A DNA stretch of 64,000 nt from contig NZ_CP010975.1 in assembly GCF_000981765.1 (NCBI RefSeq), positions 558,001-622,000 of the forward strand, given 5' to 3'. Each line of letters opens with the position of its first letter. The first letter of the stretch is position 1. Shown piece after piece: positions 35,638 through 44,245 of the stretch. Origin of the DNA: Kangiella geojedonensis. Its GTDB lineage: Bacteria; Pseudomonadota; Gammaproteobacteria; Enterobacterales; Kangiellaceae. The translations under genes were made by a program, and so were the position numbers. Below the pieces are notes generated by a model. The model did no database searches. It was not told the DNA's origin and worked only from the letters and a program-made list of their open reading frames with translations.

Positions 35638-37395
35638 TCAAAGACGTTTATCGTAAAGTCCGGGGAGAGAGTTTGCACTCTGGTTTTGCGACGTCCACTT
35701 AAATGTAGACAGGTACTGGGCAAGTCTCTGTCCCTGCCAGCTGTGCTGAGAGTGTGATTGATTAGCCGACTTGGAATAACAGGCTTGTTGTAAGTTAGCG
35801 AGCTCTTCAGCAAGTTCAGGTTGGTGCTCACTGTGGCAGTATTGAATGAGCTGAGTAATATTGTTTACCGAAGCTGGGTTTGCCTGGTTCTTTAGCCAAG
35901 AAGTGAGATGCTGTGCCGTGGCTTTAGCATTATTGCTTTTAGCCGCACTTATTGCGTCTTTCAGCTTAGAATTATGATTGAATTGCTGGTTAGGCTCATC
36001 AGAGCCAACGTTTTTTGCTGGGGTTTTGTTGCGTCGCTTTATCAGTAGCAACAAAGTTAGGAGCCATAAAAGGAACAAGCCATAGGATGTGTATTGCCAA
36101 TAAGTGGCTGATCGACTCGATGTTCCAGTGTCGTTACTAGAAACGGTCGGTGTAGCAGTATCTTTTTGTTGCATCGCTTTTTGTTGCGCTTCAGGAATAA
36201 CAGTTTGAGCTTTATTATCGGCAATTTGCTGACTACTTTGTTCGACTTTGATGGTTTGTGCCGGTAATACGGCGTACTCTTGTTGATCCGTCTTAACGTT
36301 CCACCAAGGTACTCTTACCTCAGGAATCGTGAGCTCACCTGCCTGATTGGGGATAATAGCAATTTTTTCGAAGTGGTAGCTGTTGACACCGAAGCGATTG
36401 ATTCGCTGATGGTATTGTGGAGTATCACGGTAAATAGTGATGCCTTCTTGATCGGGGAAACTGACCGTTGGTAATTGTGTTTTAAGTAACCCAGTTCCTT
36501 TTATGATGAAGTCTAGATTCGCAGGATCACCGACTCTAAACGTTTGATTCTTGGGCTGCCACTCAGCCTCTAGTTCTAAATTTGACGCTGGTAACCAAGG
36601 TTCGTCGGCATTTTGAGGTTTAGGTTTTACCTTGATAGTGTATTTCTGAGTACTTAGGCTTATGGGCTTAAGCTGTGAGCGTTGCCATGGCGAGCGCCCG
36701 GAAGAGTCTTCCAACACAGTAGCACTATAAGTGATGGGTTCGATAACCATTTCGCCACTTTGTTGTGGAAAAATAGCATAACGTTGCTCAACTACGCGAA
36801 AGTTATTGCCGTTTTGAACAACATCAAAGGTTTTGTTGTCACCTAGCTGTTCGACCAAAGCATTGCTGACTCGTATTGGAGTAATTTTCTGGTTACGAGC
36901 TACCACAGAGCGGTAGATCCGCAGTGTAAACATCAACTGTTGCTGCACATAAACTTCTTCGTCACTGAGTTTTGCACGTAGTTTAATTTTTGCGTTAGCA
37001 GCATCTCCAATATCATCTTGTTGCGGCATAATGCGAATAGTAAAAGGTTCTGAGTGTTCGTTACCAATACTTAATGCAGGGATGGTGTAAATACCGGGCT
37101 CTTTTGCCAGTAACTCAAAGTCCCAGCCCATTTGAGCGTTATACTGACCATTAATAATGACACTGCTATTAAATTCTTGGCGACTGCGGATAGTTATCGC
37201 TTCAGGAATGAAGTTTTTGGAAGCGCCAGCGCTCAAAGTGCTGGACTCCTCAACCTGGACTCTTAAATGAAAGGTTTCATTAGCATGGATGTCAGTGCGA
37301 TCTAGAGCCAATGTTATTTTTGCGGATGCCGTTGATGCTGCTAATGTCAGTAGCAGCATTGAGATAAGTTGAATGATAGACTGTTTATACTTCAT
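35638..37395 (-). CDS. batD: BatD family protein, aerotolerance operon
   Basis: A 585-residue protein with signal peptide (about 1-25, ending ASTASA), a long periplasmic region of repeated Ig-like beta domains (opening KITLALDRTDIHANETFHLR), and a membrane segment near 433-452 followed by a cytoplasmic tail. This is the BatD layout. It is the last gene of the minus-strand MoxR-DUF58-DUF4381-BatA-BatB/C-BatD unit; its start is 6 bases after the BatB/C stop. The exact biochemical role is unknown; Bat proteins are tied to oxygen tolerance and envelope stress in Bacteroides and others. Confidence 0.9.
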   Translation of the reverse strand: MKYKQSIIQLISMLLLTLAASTASAKITLALDRTDIHANETFHLRVQVEESSTLSAGASKNFIPEAITIRSRQEFNSSVIINGQYNAQMGWDFELLAKEPGIYTIPALSIGNEHSEPFTIRIMPQQDDIGDAANAKIKLRAKLSDEEVYVQQQLMFTLRIYRSVVARNQKITPIRVSNALVEQLGDNKTFDVVQNGNNFRVVEQRYAIFPQQSGEMVIEPITYSATVLEDSSGRSPWQRSQLKPISLSTQKYTIKVKPKPQNADEPWLPASNLELEAEWQPKNQTFRVGDPANLDFIIKGTGLLKTQLPTVSFPDQEGITIYRDTPQYHQRINRFGVNSYHFEKIAIIPNQAGELTIPEVRVPWWNVKTDQQEYAVLPAQTIKVEQSSQQIADNKAQTVIPEAQQKAMQQKDTATPTVSSNDTGTSSRSATYWQYTSYGLFLLWLLTLLLLIKRRNKTPAKNVGSDEPNQQFNHNSKLKDAISAAKSNNAKATAQHLTSWLKNQANPASVNNITQLIQYCHSEHQPELAEELANLQQACYSKSANQSHSQHSWQGQRLAQYLSTFKWTSQNQSANSLPGLYDKRL

Positions 37396-37401
37396 CGAAT
37401 T

Positions 37402-39156
37402 TTACCAATTTTCTTCAACATGTTGCTTGTGCCCGCGACGTTGGTACTCACGATACATTTTTCGTCTGAGTAACCCACCAGGATCATCAGAAAGTCGTTT
37501 GAGCCACTGTTCCATTTCCTGATCTTTTTCTTCTTCTTTGAACTGCTCTTCGAGCTGTTCTGGAGTAGGCTCAGCTTGTTGCTTCTGCTCTTCTTGTTGT
37601 TGCTCTTGCGAGTCACTTTGTTGCTCTGATGACTCTTGTTGGGAGTCCTGCTGATTGTCTTGTTGTGATTCTTGTTCCTGATCTTGCTGTTGATCTGACT
37701 CGCCTTCTTGATTCTGATCTTGTTGTTTCTTTTGATCCTGTTCTTGCTTCATTTGTTCAACAATATTCTTATTGTATTGGGCATCTTCATGAGAAGGGCG
37801 CATGTCGAGCGCTTTGTCATAAGCCTCGATTGCAGATTCATACTGCCCATCTAAAGCCAAGGCGTTGCCTTGATTATAGTAGTCGTCTGCACTCAGTGCA
37901 TCGCCTGGAATTTTATCGAGTAAGTTTTGAGCGGCTTTGTAGCTACCCATACGGTATGCTGCGGTTGCTTTCCAGCGAGGGTCTTGAAATTGATTATAAG
38001 CTTCCGTTGAATTGCCCTGATCAAGAAGTTGTTTCCCGAGTTGATCGTTATTCAAGAATAATTTCTGAACAGTGCCAATCTCGCTACCAGGCTCAGCTTC
38101 GCTGGCTTGGACGCTTGGTGTCGCTAAACCTGCAAACATGATAATACATAAGCATCCCAGTAAACTTCGGTGTTTAAAGCTGAGTAAAACGATAGGCAAT
38201 AAAAGAATGATTAGCCAGTAGCCCAGATCAAACCAGTCGTCAGCAAACGTATTGTCTTTGGCAGAGTCCGCAGTATGAATACTGGATGCTTGCGCCATTA
38301 ACTGCACATCGTCATTATTGACTGTTACTGGGGTCAACACAGCACCGACCTTTTCAGCAAAGCGGGTCATTAGGGCATAGTCGAGCTGTGGAATAACAAT
38401 ATTACCATTACGATCTTTAAGGAATCCTTCCTCATCAGAAAGTTTGATAGGTGCTCCGTCTTCTGTACCCAATGCCATAATATTGAGCTGGTAAGGGGTA
38501 TCATCCATAAGATCAGCTACCTCGTCCAAGCTGTCTTTGTCAGCACCGTCGGTGAACCAAAGAATTTTTCCTTGAGCCAGTCCAGTATTATCTAACAAAT
38601 CGATGGCGTGCTCGAAACCTGTTTCAGGGCGGCTACCGAGTAGAGGCATGATTTTCGTTGAAACAGCGCCTAAAAGATTTTCAATCGTATCTTTATCAGT
38701 GGTCAATGGACTAAGAATAAACCCATCTCCAGCGTAAACGACTAAACCGGTCAACCCTTCATGATGAAGCTTTAAATAATCCTTGATTTTAAATTTAGCT
38801 CGCTCCAAACGACTGGGCTTAATATCGTCGGCATCCATTGATAGCGATAGATCCAGCAGAATCACCTGAGTCGCTTTGCTGGAAAAAACAGGCTGTGGTG
38901 TTTTCTTCCAAGTGGGACCCGCTAGCGCAATGCTAGCGATAATCCAAAAGACCAAGAGCATCATTGGCATGTGCTTCAATCCCTTGGCGTTGTCGGAGCG
39001 AGGCATTATCCAGCTCAATAAGTGGGGATCGATGATCGCTGCCCAACCTTCTTGAGCATGGTTTTGCTTGCGATAAAACCAATACAGTATGGCTGCTGGA
39101 ATAATTAGCAGCAGGGCCCAGGGGCGGATAAAGTGGAATAAACTCAAATCAGGCAT
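37402..39156 (-). CDS. BatB/BatC-type fusion: von Willebrand A domain plus TPR
   Basis: A 584-residue inner membrane protein. Segments at about 12-28 and 65-80, a VWA domain (about 95-290) with metal-binding DLSLS at 102-106, a third segment near 310-330, then TPR repeats (about 395-470) as in BatC. Next comes a strongly Q/E/D/S-rich linker (about 475-545), ending in LSDDPGGLLRRK, a BatC hallmark, and a C-terminal tryptophan. BatB and BatC are thus one protein here. It overlaps the BatA-like gene by eight bases. It should pair with BatA in a membrane complex. Confidence 0.9.
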   Translation of the reverse strand: MPDLSLFHFIRPWALLLIIPAAILYWFYRKQNHAQEGWAAIIDPHLLSWIMPRSDNAKGLKHMPMMLLVFWIIASIALAGPTWKKTPQPVFSSKATQVILLDLSLSMDADDIKPSRLERAKFKIKDYLKLHHEGLTGLVVYAGDGFILSPLTTDKDTIENLLGAVSTKIMPLLGSRPETGFEHAIDLLDNTGLAQGKILWFTDGADKDSLDEVADLMDDTPYQLNIMALGTEDGAPIKLSDEEGFLKDRNGNIVIPQLDYALMTRFAEKVGAVLTPVTVNNDDVQLMAQASSIHTADSAKDNTFADDWFDLGYWLIILLLPIVLLSFKHRSLLGCLCIIMFAGLATPSVQASEAEPGSEIGTVQKLFLNNDQLGKQLLDQGNSTEAYNQFQDPRWKATAAYRMGSYKAAQNLLDKIPGDALSADDYYNQGNALALDGQYESAIEAYDKALDMRPSHEDAQYNKNIVEQMKQEQDQKKQQDQNQEGESDQQQDQEQESQQDNQQDSQQESSEQQSDSQEQQQEEQKQQAEPTPEQLEEQFKEEEKDQEMEQWLKRLSDDPGGLLRRKMYREYQRRGHKQHVEENW

Positions 39157-40183
39157 TATGAATCTCCTGTTGAGTCTCGTTGCGAAGGGGCTCGTTGCGC
39201 TTCTTCGGGCTTACCAGAGTACGTATAAGCACCTTGAGTAAGCTGAGAGCTATTGCTAACAGCAGTGGGATGAAGAAAAGCGCTTTGCTTGGGCGATAAC
39301 TTTGATCGAGATCCTCCACCGGCTCCAGCTCATCAAGCTTGGCATAAATTTGCTGCAACTCTTGAGTGTTCTTTGCTCTGAAATACAGCCCACCTGTTTT
39401 CTCGGCCACCGCTTTTAACGTCGCTTCGTCTAACTCTTTAGATGGGTTAATGGTGCGATTGCCAAAAAAGCTATTCCTAACCACCATTTTTTCCGCACCG
39501 ACACCAATGGTGTAAATGGTCACACCTGCATGTTCTGCTAACTCTGCTGCTTGAATCGGGTTTAACACCCCCGTATTGTTTTGGCCGTCTGTTAGTAGAA
39601 TCAGTACACGGTTTTCAGCATCACGGTCTTTTAGGCGCTTTACGGCTAGACCAATGCTATCGCCGATAGCCGTTCTTGATGAACCGGCTAAACCAATTTC
39701 CGTCTCATCCAGCATGAGTTGTACGGTTTTTAAATCAAACGTTAAAGGCGTTTGTAAGTAAGCTTGCTCACCAAACAGAATAAGACCAAGGCGATCACCA
39801 TCACGGCGTTCAATGAACTCTTTCATTAACGCTTTTACCGCCACTAAGCGATTGATCTGTTGGTTGTCGATCATCATATCCTCCATTTCCATGGAGCCAG
39901 AAATATCAATACTCACCATGAGATCGCGACCACTGCTGGGCAGGGCAACGGAGTCGCCAACCCATGTCGGTCTTGCTACCGCAATGACCAGTAATAGCCA
40001 AAGTAAAAAGTTATACCAAGGAAAATGGCTCTTTACCTTCTTTCCTTGCTGGCGCTGCATTTTCCAATAAAGAAATAACGGTGCTCTTAGGGCTTGTTGC
40101 CGCTGTTTGCGTTCTTCAAGCCACCAGACGAGCAGAGGGAGCGGTAATAATAACAGCAACCATGGCCACTGGAACTCAAACAT
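39149..40183 (-). CDS. batA: BatA-type von Willebrand A domain protein
   Basis: A 344-residue inner membrane protein. Two N-terminal segments (about 5-20 and 57-72), then a VWA domain (about 85-300) with a perfect MIDAS motif DISGS (93-97) and the later T and D residues (LTFDL, LLTDGQNN), and a C-terminal segment near 305-323. The domain should bind a divalent metal and a protein partner. Adjacent DUF4381 and BatB/C genes overlap it on both sides, so the operon is translationally coupled. Confidence 0.92.
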   Translation of the reverse strand: MFEFQWPWLLLLLPLPLLVWWLEERKQRQQALRAPLFLYWKMQRQQGKKVKSHFPWYNFLLWLLLVIAVARPTWVGDSVALPSSGRDLMVSIDISGSMEMEDMMIDNQQINRLVAVKALMKEFIERRDGDRLGLILFGEQAYLQTPLTFDLKTVQLMLDETEIGLAGSSRTAIGDSIGLAVKRLKDRDAENRVLILLTDGQNNTGVLNPIQAAELAEHAGVTIYTIGVGAEKMVVRNSFFGNRTINPSKELDEATLKAVAEKTGGLYFRAKNTQELQQIYAKLDELEPVEDLDQSYRPSKALFFIPLLLAIALSLLKVLIRTLVSPKKRNEPLRNETQQEIHNA

Positions 40184-40706
40184 GATGAGGTTCCTCTTGG
40201 CGTTGCTGAGTATAACTTTTTACCTCTTCAGGTAGCTGCTCTGCCCAGTTGATAATGTCACGCATGACACTATCTTTATCCACGTCGTCGCTGGCTGTTG
40301 CAGGCTTATAAGGTAAGTCCACAAAAACAGCTAAGGTTTCATCACTCAACTGCTGACCATTGGTGGCTTGTAAAAACTGCATCCACTGTTGTTGGTTCAT
40401 CGAGCCTACCAGCGCTTCATCGACATAACATAAGCTGAGACGTCGCATGATATTTTGGCTTTTAGCCAGCCAGCGCGGGTCGTCGCTTTTTCTGAGTTGA
40501 TGCAACTCTATGGATGCGAATCGAACAAATCGGTAATGGCGTCTTTTGAGCAAAAATCTTATCAGTAACAAAAGACCAATTAAGACAACAAGACCCATAA
40601 TAATCCACCAACCTGTGGCTAATGGCCACCAATTAACGGCCTCTGGCTGATGAATATCACGCAGCTGTTGTAAGAGTTGGCTTTGGGCGGAATTTGCGGT
40701 CAACAT
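40176..40706 (-). CDS. DUF4381 family membrane protein
   Basis: A 176-residue protein with one membrane segment near residues 30-52 (WWIIMGLVVLIGLLLLIRFL) and a cytoplasmic helical domain. The opening QLRDIHQPEAVNWWPLATGWW is the DUF4381 signature. It is the usual third member of gammaproteobacterial MoxR-DUF58 aerotolerance operons. It overlaps the BatA-like gene by eight bases and abuts the DUF58 gene with no gap. The molecular function is unknown. Confidence 0.9.
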   Translation of the reverse strand: MLTANSAQSQLLQQLRDIHQPEAVNWWPLATGWWIIMGLVVLIGLLLLIRFLLKRRHYRFVRFASIELHQLRKSDDPRWLAKSQNIMRRLSLCYVDEALVGSMNQQQWMQFLQATNGQQLSDETLAVFVDLPYKPATASDDVDKDSVMRDIINWAEQLPEEVKSYTQQRQEEPHHV

Positions 40707-41699
40707 CTACTTCACCTCCGCATTCACAAGCGACAGGCTGTTTTGAATATTGGGATCAAGCGATAGATCCGTGATGGAATCTGCGGTACTGCAAAGAGCG
40801 AAAGCCGATTGCGACAGCGTAAAATTCTGACGTATTTGTGCGACCCGCTGTTCGAATGCTTGCTGATGCTGTTGCATATCACGTTGATTGCTGGCATCAA
40901 TCCGAATATGGCGCAGACCATCAGTCAGGGTGTACTGCCCCGGTAATGGTATTGATGCTTCTAACGGATCGGCAATCATGACGCCGTAAATGTCATTGTG
41001 CTGGGCTAAGTAGGTTAGGTGCTGCCGACAATCATCGTTCAGGTTCATAAAGTCACTGAAAATATAAATCAAGCTACCGCCTTTAACCAAGTGGCGCAGC
41101 CGCATTAACATTTCCTGAAGCGAGTTTTGATTGATGTTGTAGGCTTCTGCTTCGGAATAAACCGATTCCAGTCGCTGGTTGTGCAGCTCCATCAAGCGTT
41201 GCAATAGCCTTAAACCGTTCTGACGGCGGTTTGAAGGCTTTAACTCGATATGTTCGTTTGCGGTGCTGAAAAGTCCAGCAACACGATTACCGGTGTTGAA
41301 GGCCGCCCAAAAAGCACGTGCCGAATGTAAGCAGGCTAAGGTTGATTTAAAGCGGTTACGCGAGCCAAAAAACATGGTGTCTTGTAAGTCTGTCACTATG
41401 TAGACAGGGCGCTCGCGTTCTTCTTGAAAAATTTTGGTATGGACTTTGCCGGTACGAGCCGTTACGCGCCAGTCGATGGTGCGAATATCATCGCCTGGCT
41501 GGTACTGTCGAACTTCGGCAAACTCCATGCCACGCCCTTTGAAGGGGGATAAGTGTCCGCCAACGAGGTGGGCACGAGTCTTTTTATGAGGCAAAGGAAT
41601 CGACTCTTTTGCCCAATACTGACAGGCAATAAGCTGCTCTAAGCTCAGCTCGATACTGTGCTCGCGGGCTTGTTTGGCCGTTACGCTGTGTTCAGTCAT
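40707..41699 (-). CDS. DUF58 domain protein of the aerotolerance operon
   Basis: A 330-residue soluble protein. It holds the DUF58 core: GRGMEFAEVRQYQPGDDIRT followed by IDWRVTARTGKVHTKIFQEE, and a VWA-like fold downstream (YIVTDLQDTMFFG, IYIFSDFMNLNDD). DUF58 proteins are partners of MoxR ATPases. Unlike the second DUF58 protein in this window (49262-50203) it has no N-terminal membrane segments. Start lies 19 bases after the MoxR stop. Confidence 0.92.
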   Translation of the reverse strand: MTEHSVTAKQAREHSIELSLEQLIACQYWAKESIPLPHKKTRAHLVGGHLSPFKGRGMEFAEVRQYQPGDDIRTIDWRVTARTGKVHTKIFQEERERPVYIVTDLQDTMFFGSRNRFKSTLACLHSARAFWAAFNTGNRVAGLFSTANEHIELKPSNRRQNGLRLLQRLMELHNQRLESVYSEAEAYNINQNSLQEMLMRLRHLVKGGSLIYIFSDFMNLNDDCRQHLTYLAQHNDIYGVMIADPLEASIPLPGQYTLTDGLRHIRIDASNQRDMQQHQQAFEQRVAQIRQNFTLSQSAFALCSTADSITDLSLDPNIQNSLSLVNAEVK

Positions 41700-41718
41700 G
41701 CAACACTAATAATGTTAT

Positions 41719-42678
41719 TTAAGGCGTTGGTACTAAATGAATCAACTTGCTAATCACGTCATTGGTGCTGACGCCTTCTGCTTCAGCCTGATAGCTGAGA
41801 ATGATTCGGTGGCGTAAGATTTCCCCAAGAATCGCTTGAATATCACCTGGCGTGACGTAATCACGGCCATCCAGCCATGCTTGTGCTCGTGCACAACGAT
41901 CTAAAGCGATGGTGGCACGTGGGCTGGCGCCGTATTCAATATAATTGGCTAATTCAGGAGCATGCTGAGCTGGCTCTCGAGTCGCAATAATGAGTTGGAT
42001 CAAGTATTGCTCGACTTCAGGCGCCATGTGTACCGTTAAAACTTCTTTGCGTGCAGCAAATAAATGCTCCTGGCTAATGCTCAAGGCTTTTGGCGGCTCG
42101 CCTGATAGGGCTTCCTGGCGATTAACCGCTAGAATCTGAGCTTCGGCATCATGGCTTGGATAACCCACCTCAACGTGCATTAAGAAGCGATCTAGCTGTG
42201 CTTCGGGTAGTGGATAGGTTCCTTCCTGCTCAATTGGGTTTTGAGTTGCCATCACCAAGAAGAAGGGCGGTAATTCAAAACTCTCGCGGCCAACCGTGAT
42301 TTGACGTTCGGCCATGGCTTCTAGGAGCGCAGACTGAACTTTCGCTGGAGCACGGTTAATTTCGTCGGCCAGAATTAAGTTATGGAATAACGGGCCTTTT
42401 TGGAAGTGAAAGCTGCCGTCTTGCGGACGATAGATTTCTGTACCGGTTAAATCAGCTGGTAAAAGGTCTGGCGTAAACTGGACGCGGTGAAAACTACCTT
42501 CCATCGCCGTCGACAGCTCTTTAATCGCTCGGGTTTTAGCAAGTCCCGGAGCGCCTTCAACCAGTAAGTGACCATCGGCAAGCAGTGCAATGATCATTTT
42601 ATGCACCAAGCTTTCCTGGCCAATAATTCGTGATTTTAGAAATTCATTAAGCTGAATAAATTGTTCTTTTGTACTCAT
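41719..42678 (-). CDS. MoxR family AAA+ ATPase of the aerotolerance operon
   Basis: A 319-residue AAA+ ATPase. Walker A GAPGLAKT (42-49), Walker B LILADEINRAPAKVQSALLE, sensor 1 MATQNPIEQEGTYPLPEAQL and the downstream DRFLMHVEVGYPS are the MoxR hallmarks. MoxR proteins are thought to act as chaperones that insert metals or activate VWA partners, which are all encoded downstream. It is the first gene of the six-gene minus-strand unit, so the promoter lies in 42679-42895. Confidence 0.95.
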   Translation of the reverse strand: MSTKEQFIQLNEFLKSRIIGQESLVHKMIIALLADGHLLVEGAPGLAKTRAIKELSTAMEGSFHRVQFTPDLLPADLTGTEIYRPQDGSFHFQKGPLFHNLILADEINRAPAKVQSALLEAMAERQITVGRESFELPPFFLVMATQNPIEQEGTYPLPEAQLDRFLMHVEVGYPSHDAEAQILAVNRQEALSGEPPKALSISQEHLFAARKEVLTVHMAPEVEQYLIQLIIATREPAQHAPELANYIEYGASPRATIALDRCARAQAWLDGRDYVTPGDIQAILGEILRHRIILSYQAEAEGVSTNDVISKLIHLVPTP

Positions 42679-42824
42679 GATTGCCTTTGCGCACGAAAAA
42701 GTGTGTTCAATGTAATGTATTTACTGGCTGTTTTGTATCAAAAAACCATAAAAAGTTGCAACTAATTGTTACGACTGGAGGTATTTGGCGTTAGTTTGAA
42801 TAGAAATGTAAGATTTCGAATAAA

Positions 42825-42842
42825 TTCAAACATACGTTTGAA
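42825..42842. promoter_or_regulatory. PsrA-like operator before fadIJ
   Basis: TTCAAAC (42825-42831) and GTTTGAA (42836-42842) are exact complements with spacer ATAC. This fits the known PsrA (TetR family fatty-acid regulator) consensus of CAAAC and GTTTG half sites with a short spacer. A half site GTTTGAA also occurs at 42794-42800. No psrA gene is seen in this window. Confidence 0.75.
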
Positions 42843-42865
42843 ATATGGCGTTAGTTAGGTAGAAT
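42838..42865 (+). promoter_or_regulatory. fadI: Sigma-70 type promoter of fadIJ
   Basis: TTGAAA (42838-42843), 16 bases, TAGAAT (42860-42865). The -35 box overlaps the right arm of the PsrA-like palindrome, the expected geometry for repression. Expected start near 42872, giving a leader of about 24 bases with AGGAG before the ATG. Confidence 0.65.
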
Positions 42866-42895
42866 CAAGAATAGAATATTTTATCAGGAGTCAAC

Positions 42896-44245
42896 ATGAG
42901 CGAGACTAGCGCTTCCAGTACTACCAAAAAAAGTACCACCAAAAAGACGACGCGTAGCACGAAGCAAGATCGCGTTGCGATTGTTTCAGGGTTAAGAACA
43001 CCTTTCGCCAAGCAGGCGACTCATTTTAGAGGCATTAATGCTATCGAGCTTGGGAAAATGGTGGTGAATGAACTTATCCAAAAGACCGAGCTGGATCCTA
43101 AGGTCATTGAACGTGTGGTATTTGGCCAAGTGGTTATCTTGCCTGAAGCTCCAAACATTGCTCGTGAAATTGTTCTGGGCACGCCTATGGATGTTCACAC
43201 CGATGCTTACTCGGTATCACGCGCTTGCGCTACCAGTTTTCAGAGTGTCGCTAGTTTAGCCGAGTCAATCATGGCGGGTGACGTGTCTGTTGGTATTGCT
43301 GGCGGAGCAGACTCCTCATCAGTAGTGCCGATTGGCGTGAGTAAGAAATTGTCTTTGGCGTTAGTTGATTTGCAAAAAGCAAGAACCTTTGGCCAAAAGC
43401 TGTCGATTCTTAAAACGCTTCGCCCTAAAGACTTGATGCCTGTGCCTCCTGCGATTAAAGAATACTCCACAGGGTTAACCATGGGGCAAAACGCTGAGCA
43501 AATGGCTCGTGATCGTGGAATTACTCGCCAAGAACAGGATGAATTAGCTCATCGTTCTCATACGTTAGCGGCTCAAGCATGGGAAGAGGGCAAGTTAGAC
43601 GATGAAGTCATGACGGCTTATGTCGAGCCTTATACGAAAGAGCCGCTGTCACGAGATAATGTGGTTCGCTTTAACTCAACGCTTGAGGGTTATGCCAAGT
43701 TACGCCCTGCGTTTGACAGAAAGTACGGTACCTTAACGGCGGCTAATTCAACGCCATTAAGCGATGGTGCTGCTGCCGTGGTATTGATGAAAGAGTCACA
43801 AGCAAAAGCACTAGGCTATGAGCCTCTGGGCTATATCCGAAGCTATGCTTTCTCAGCGATAGAAGCTGCTCATGACATGCTGATGGGACCTTCTTACGCA
43901 ACGCCTAAAGCTCTGAAAAAGGCTAAGTTGAAACTGAGTGATTTAGACTTGATTGATATGCATGAAGCTTTTGCTGCGCAAACGATTTCCAATATCCAAG
44001 CCTTTGGTTCGACTCAATTTGCTAAAGAAAAGCTGGGGCAGAGAACCAAGATTGGTGACATCGATATGGACAAGTTTAATGTGCTGGGGGGATCGCTGGC
44101 ATATGGGCATCCTTTCGCAGCGACGGGTGCGCGAATGATTACTCAAACACTCCACGAGCTGAAGCGACGTGGCGGTGGATTAGGGTTAACCACGGCGTGT
44201 GCCGCTGGTGGTCTTGGTGCAGCAATGATTTTGGAGGTTGAATAA
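42896..44245 (+). CDS. fadI: Acetyl-CoA C-acyltransferase, beta-oxidation thiolase
   Basis: A 449-residue thiolase that cleaves 3-ketoacyl-CoA. The acylated cysteine is C111 in SRACATSF; the second pair is GHPFAATG and [10 protein letters not shown] at the C terminus. The closest type is FadI (436 residues in E. coli) because it pairs with a FadJ-like alpha subunit. Residues 1-24 form an extra Ser/Thr/Lys-rich tail ([17 protein letters not shown]) that is unusual for a thiolase. Its stop overlaps the fadJ start region by one base, so the two subunits are co-translated. Confidence 0.94.
   Translation: MSETSASSTTKKSTTKKTTRSTKQDRVAIVSGLRTPFAKQATHFRGINAIELGKMVVNELIQKTELDPKVIERVVFGQVVILPEAPNIAREIVLGTPMDVHTDAYSVSRACATSFQSVASLAESIMAGDVSVGIAGGADSSSVVPIGVSKKLSLALVDLQKARTFGQKLSILKTLRPKDLMPVPPAIKEYSTGLTMGQNAEQMARDRGITRQEQDELAHRSHTLAAQAWEEGKLDDEVMTAYVEPYTKEPLSRDNVVRFNSTLEGYAKLRPAFDRKYGTLTAANSTPLSDGAAAVVLMKESQAKALGYEPLGYIRSYAFSAIEAAHDMLMGPSYATPKALKKAKLKLSDLDLIDMHEAFAAQTISNIQAFGSTQFAKEKLGQRTKIGDIDMDKFNVLGGSLAYGHPFAATGARMITQTLHELKRRGGGLGLTTACAAGGLGAAMILEVE

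Noticed and set aside
37629-38141. 170-codon antisense frame
   Set aside because: It is the complement of the repetitive Q/E-rich linker of the BatB/C fusion; bias of that repeat keeps the frame open.
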